Shown here piece after piece: positions 61,806 to 64,000 of a stretch of DNA of 64,000 bases; position 1 is the stretch's first letter; the number at the start of each line of letters is the position of its first letter. Below the pieces are notes generated by a model. The model was not told where the DNA came from. It ran no database searches and saw only the letters and a list, made by a program, of their open reading frames with translations. A program made the position numbers and the translations under genes. This DNA is from Pseudoscleropodium purum (lineage: Eukaryota; Streptophyta; Bryopsida; Hypnales; Brachytheciaceae). Where the stretch lies: positions 1,550,001 to 1,614,000 of the forward strand of contig OZ017804.1 in assembly GCA_963969395.1 (NCBI GenBank). Reading direction: 5' to 3'.

Positions 61806-63033
61806 ACCTACACACATTCTTTTGAGGGACTTTCTTATATAGCTCAAACTTTTTGCATCTCTTCTTCTTGAATATAGTTTAATTTTTAATTTTTTTACAA
61901 ATAAGATATATATATAACAAAATAGACTCCATATAACACATTAATTATACAACTAAATTTCCTTAATCCTTTAATGGACTCATTGTTATTTTATTTAAAT
62001 AATAATTATCTTCATTTAATTAATAACACTTTTATGTTTGATAACCATTATCTTACAATATCATAATCATTTTTATCATAGTTTATTTAAATATGAAAAT
62101 GTACTAGGGCTCTATTGCTTTTTGTGTTGTATTTAGTGATGTCTATTGAAAATTGAAAAATTTGAAGCCTTATTTTTTATTTGGAAGATATTGAGAGTAG
62201 AAATGCACCCCTTGCATGGATGTGGTAACTAAGAAAGTGGTCTACAAAATAGGTTGCTTTCCTACAAAAAACAATGGACTTAAACAAAGTATGAAATAAA
62301 AGTTACAATGATCATGGAGGAGGATTGATTGTTGATCACATGCACCATTGGATAAAGGAAAGAAGCCTTCATTAGAAATGATAATTGTTGAAAGTTACTT
62401 AATCCGTAAAGGACCATTCTTCCTTTAGAGGACAAATTAGATTTTGAGCATGTACGTGCACTCTCAATTTTTGTCACAATTTTTTGAAACTTTTTTGTAG
62501 ATAGGAAAACTAATTAGCTTTGGGGAAATTAAAATTTTTTGTAGTTGGTGGCTAGAAACAAAAATTATGCCCAAACAAGCTCAAAATAAGGAATAGGCAA
62601 CAAAAGAATTTTGAAAAATTTTAAATTAAAATTTTTTCTCTTAAAGATTGTATTTTTGTCTACATAAAAAGCTTTGGTTAATTTCATTTGGTTAAGTGAT
62701 GTGAAAATTACGGATAATCTTGTTTTGGAAAGAATAAATATTTTCTTTCAATTTAAATGTGAATTTTTCATTTGGACCCATTCTAGTCTCATACACTCAT
62801 TTAGAATGGTTAGCTTTGGCACTTCTTCCTAAGTTTGGAGGGATGAGAAATGAATAGACAAAAACATACAAATACAAAATCATTTTCAATGAATTGTTGT
62901 CTACAATACTTGAACCTATAATGCCATCACAAGGGGTATTTGAAATAGGTATTTCCACTATAGTTGAACCATTTCCAATATATCCTTCATTCATGTGTAC
63001 GTCATTGGAAGAAATTCACCTACTCGAAAAGCT
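61806..63033. other. AT-rich DNA between the two direct repeats
   Basis: No retroelement protein, primer-binding site or polypurine tract recognised. Short minus-strand ORFs at 62280-62477 and 62797-62994 have no family signature. Confidence 0.4.
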
Positions 63034-63285
63034 TGCGAGTTATTAGTTGTAGGAACTCTATGAAAAAGCGATTGTGTAGTAACAATGCATCGGTCTAACA
63101 TGGTTAAGACCTTGCCACGTCATTGTCTAAAAAAAGAATTCAAATTTTTTTTTCAAATTTTTTTGCATTTGAAGATTTATTTATTATTATTTATTTATTT
63201 ATAAATTTTGACAACGGGCCGTTCTCCTTGCTACGGGGGAATAGGCCTAAAACTAGCTCTTCAAGCCTCAAATTTCTTCTAATGA
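63034..63285. repeat. direct repeat, copy 2
   Basis: Partner of 61548-61805. It keeps GCGAGTTATTAG, ATCGGTCTAAC, CCTTGCCACGTCATTG and TTGCTACGGGG; substantial divergence and indels show it is old. Confidence 0.65.
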
Positions 63286-64000
63286 TTCTATAGTAAAAAA
63301 TAAAAGTAAGAAGAATTTTCTAAATTTTTTAATTTATAAAATATTCAAAATCAATAACTTTCACACTATATGTCCAAACACAATGAAATAAAGTCCATGC
63401 ACCCTTCCTTGCCAAGGGCTTTCCAATAATAACAAGAATGTAAGTGGAAAAATATGGTCCTTGAATTTTCTTCATAACAAATAAACAATCTCACTTAAGA
63501 TATGGACAAGTATAGACATATATCCCCTAGGTAGAAATATAATTTTTTTTCAATTAGGTGCCTAGATCAAAAGGTATGCTATTCAAAAAAATTTAGGCAA
63601 TTTAAGTAGTTCAGGAATCTAGTTTGTAAGTTCCACATCAACCTCTAAAATTTGGTTGGTATATATCTCATGTGAAATTCATATAATATAGGATGCAATT
63701 GTCAAAAAACCCACCATGAGTAGTACAAAGATCTCAATCTATAAGGAGTTATCCCCTCAAGCACTAGGACATAGTATGTCCTCTTGAAATTTTCAATGGC
63801 AAATTCTTAGTAGGGTGAACTCTCAATATTTTGTAAACTACGGACTTGCAGAGTAACAAGTTGACACTTGTTGCATTTTTTGATTTCCAAAATTGTAATG
63901 TGAGAAGTATTTAAAATTTTATTTAGAAAATGTAGTCTAATAGAAAAAGGAAACAACCATAACTATTTAACAATGAAAGAAATAGTAGGGATGAAAAAAA
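63286..64000. other. AT-rich right edge
   Basis: No gene. The part near 63538-63610 resembles 27131-27200, an old dispersed repeat shared by both places. Confidence 0.4.

Noticed and set aside
1..64000. CRISPR arrays, bacterial operons, riboswitches
   Set aside because: The sequence is eukaryotic; the only regular array is the 92-bp satellite, which has no spacers.

Overview
The window reads as nuclear DNA of a land plant. Genes are split by short GT-AG introns, lie far apart, and sit in very AT-rich intergenic DNA full of small inverted-repeat elements and transposon relics. Plant-type families are present: an LRR secretory/receptor protein, a CPL3-type CTD phosphatase with the conserved FAWAQAV segment, a B12D protein and a mitochondrial-type E2. 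An apparently intact SPATA17-like IQ protein, a family tied to cilia and sperm flagella, points to a plant with swimming sperm: a bryophyte, less likely a lycophyte or fern. The species cannot be named from this sequence.

Layout. 0.5-1.9 kb: 5' part of an LRR gene (minus), running off the left edge. 5.39-7.47 kb: a complete but dead Tc1/mariner element with 29-bp terminal inverted repeats and TA target duplication. 8.0-8.3 kb: a MITE, with a diverged relative at 13.1 kb. 9.3-11.4 kb: a dead pogo/Tigger-like transposase in a GC-richer island that also holds an unexplained 173-aa ORF. 15.06-16.20 kb: an intact three-exon B12D gene (plus) that no long ORF reveals. 19.9-23.4 kb: an unprocessed pseudogene of dihydrolipoyl acetyltransferase (pyruvate dehydrogenase E2) containing two foldback sequences. 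24-32 kb: AT-rich repeats. 32.6-33.6 kb: a 92-bp tandem array with a 184-bp higher-order period. 34.5-41.3 kb: a CPL3-like RNA polymerase II CTD phosphatase gene (minus), solved as 11 exons with one unresolved junction. 46.9-48.8 kb: the SPATA17-like gene (minus, four exons). 53.9-54.8 kb: a Ty1/copia gag-protease relic. 58.2-60.1 kb: an AT-rich multi-exon gene of unknown function (minus). 61.5-63.3 kb: two diverged direct repeats.

The genes do not form an operon-like system; each is its own transcription unit. Two points stand out. Protein-coding genes fall into two composition classes, GC-moderate (LRR, CPL3-like) and strongly AT-biased (SPATA17-like, unknown gene, partly B12D). Both dead transposases are broken by nonsense codons in a single uninterrupted frame, which fits C-to-T decay of silenced elements. 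I found no convincing new molecular system. The most novel items are the unknown AT-rich gene, the hairpins in the E2 pseudogene and the new MITE families. All exon borders are my own splice-site reading and have no transcript support.
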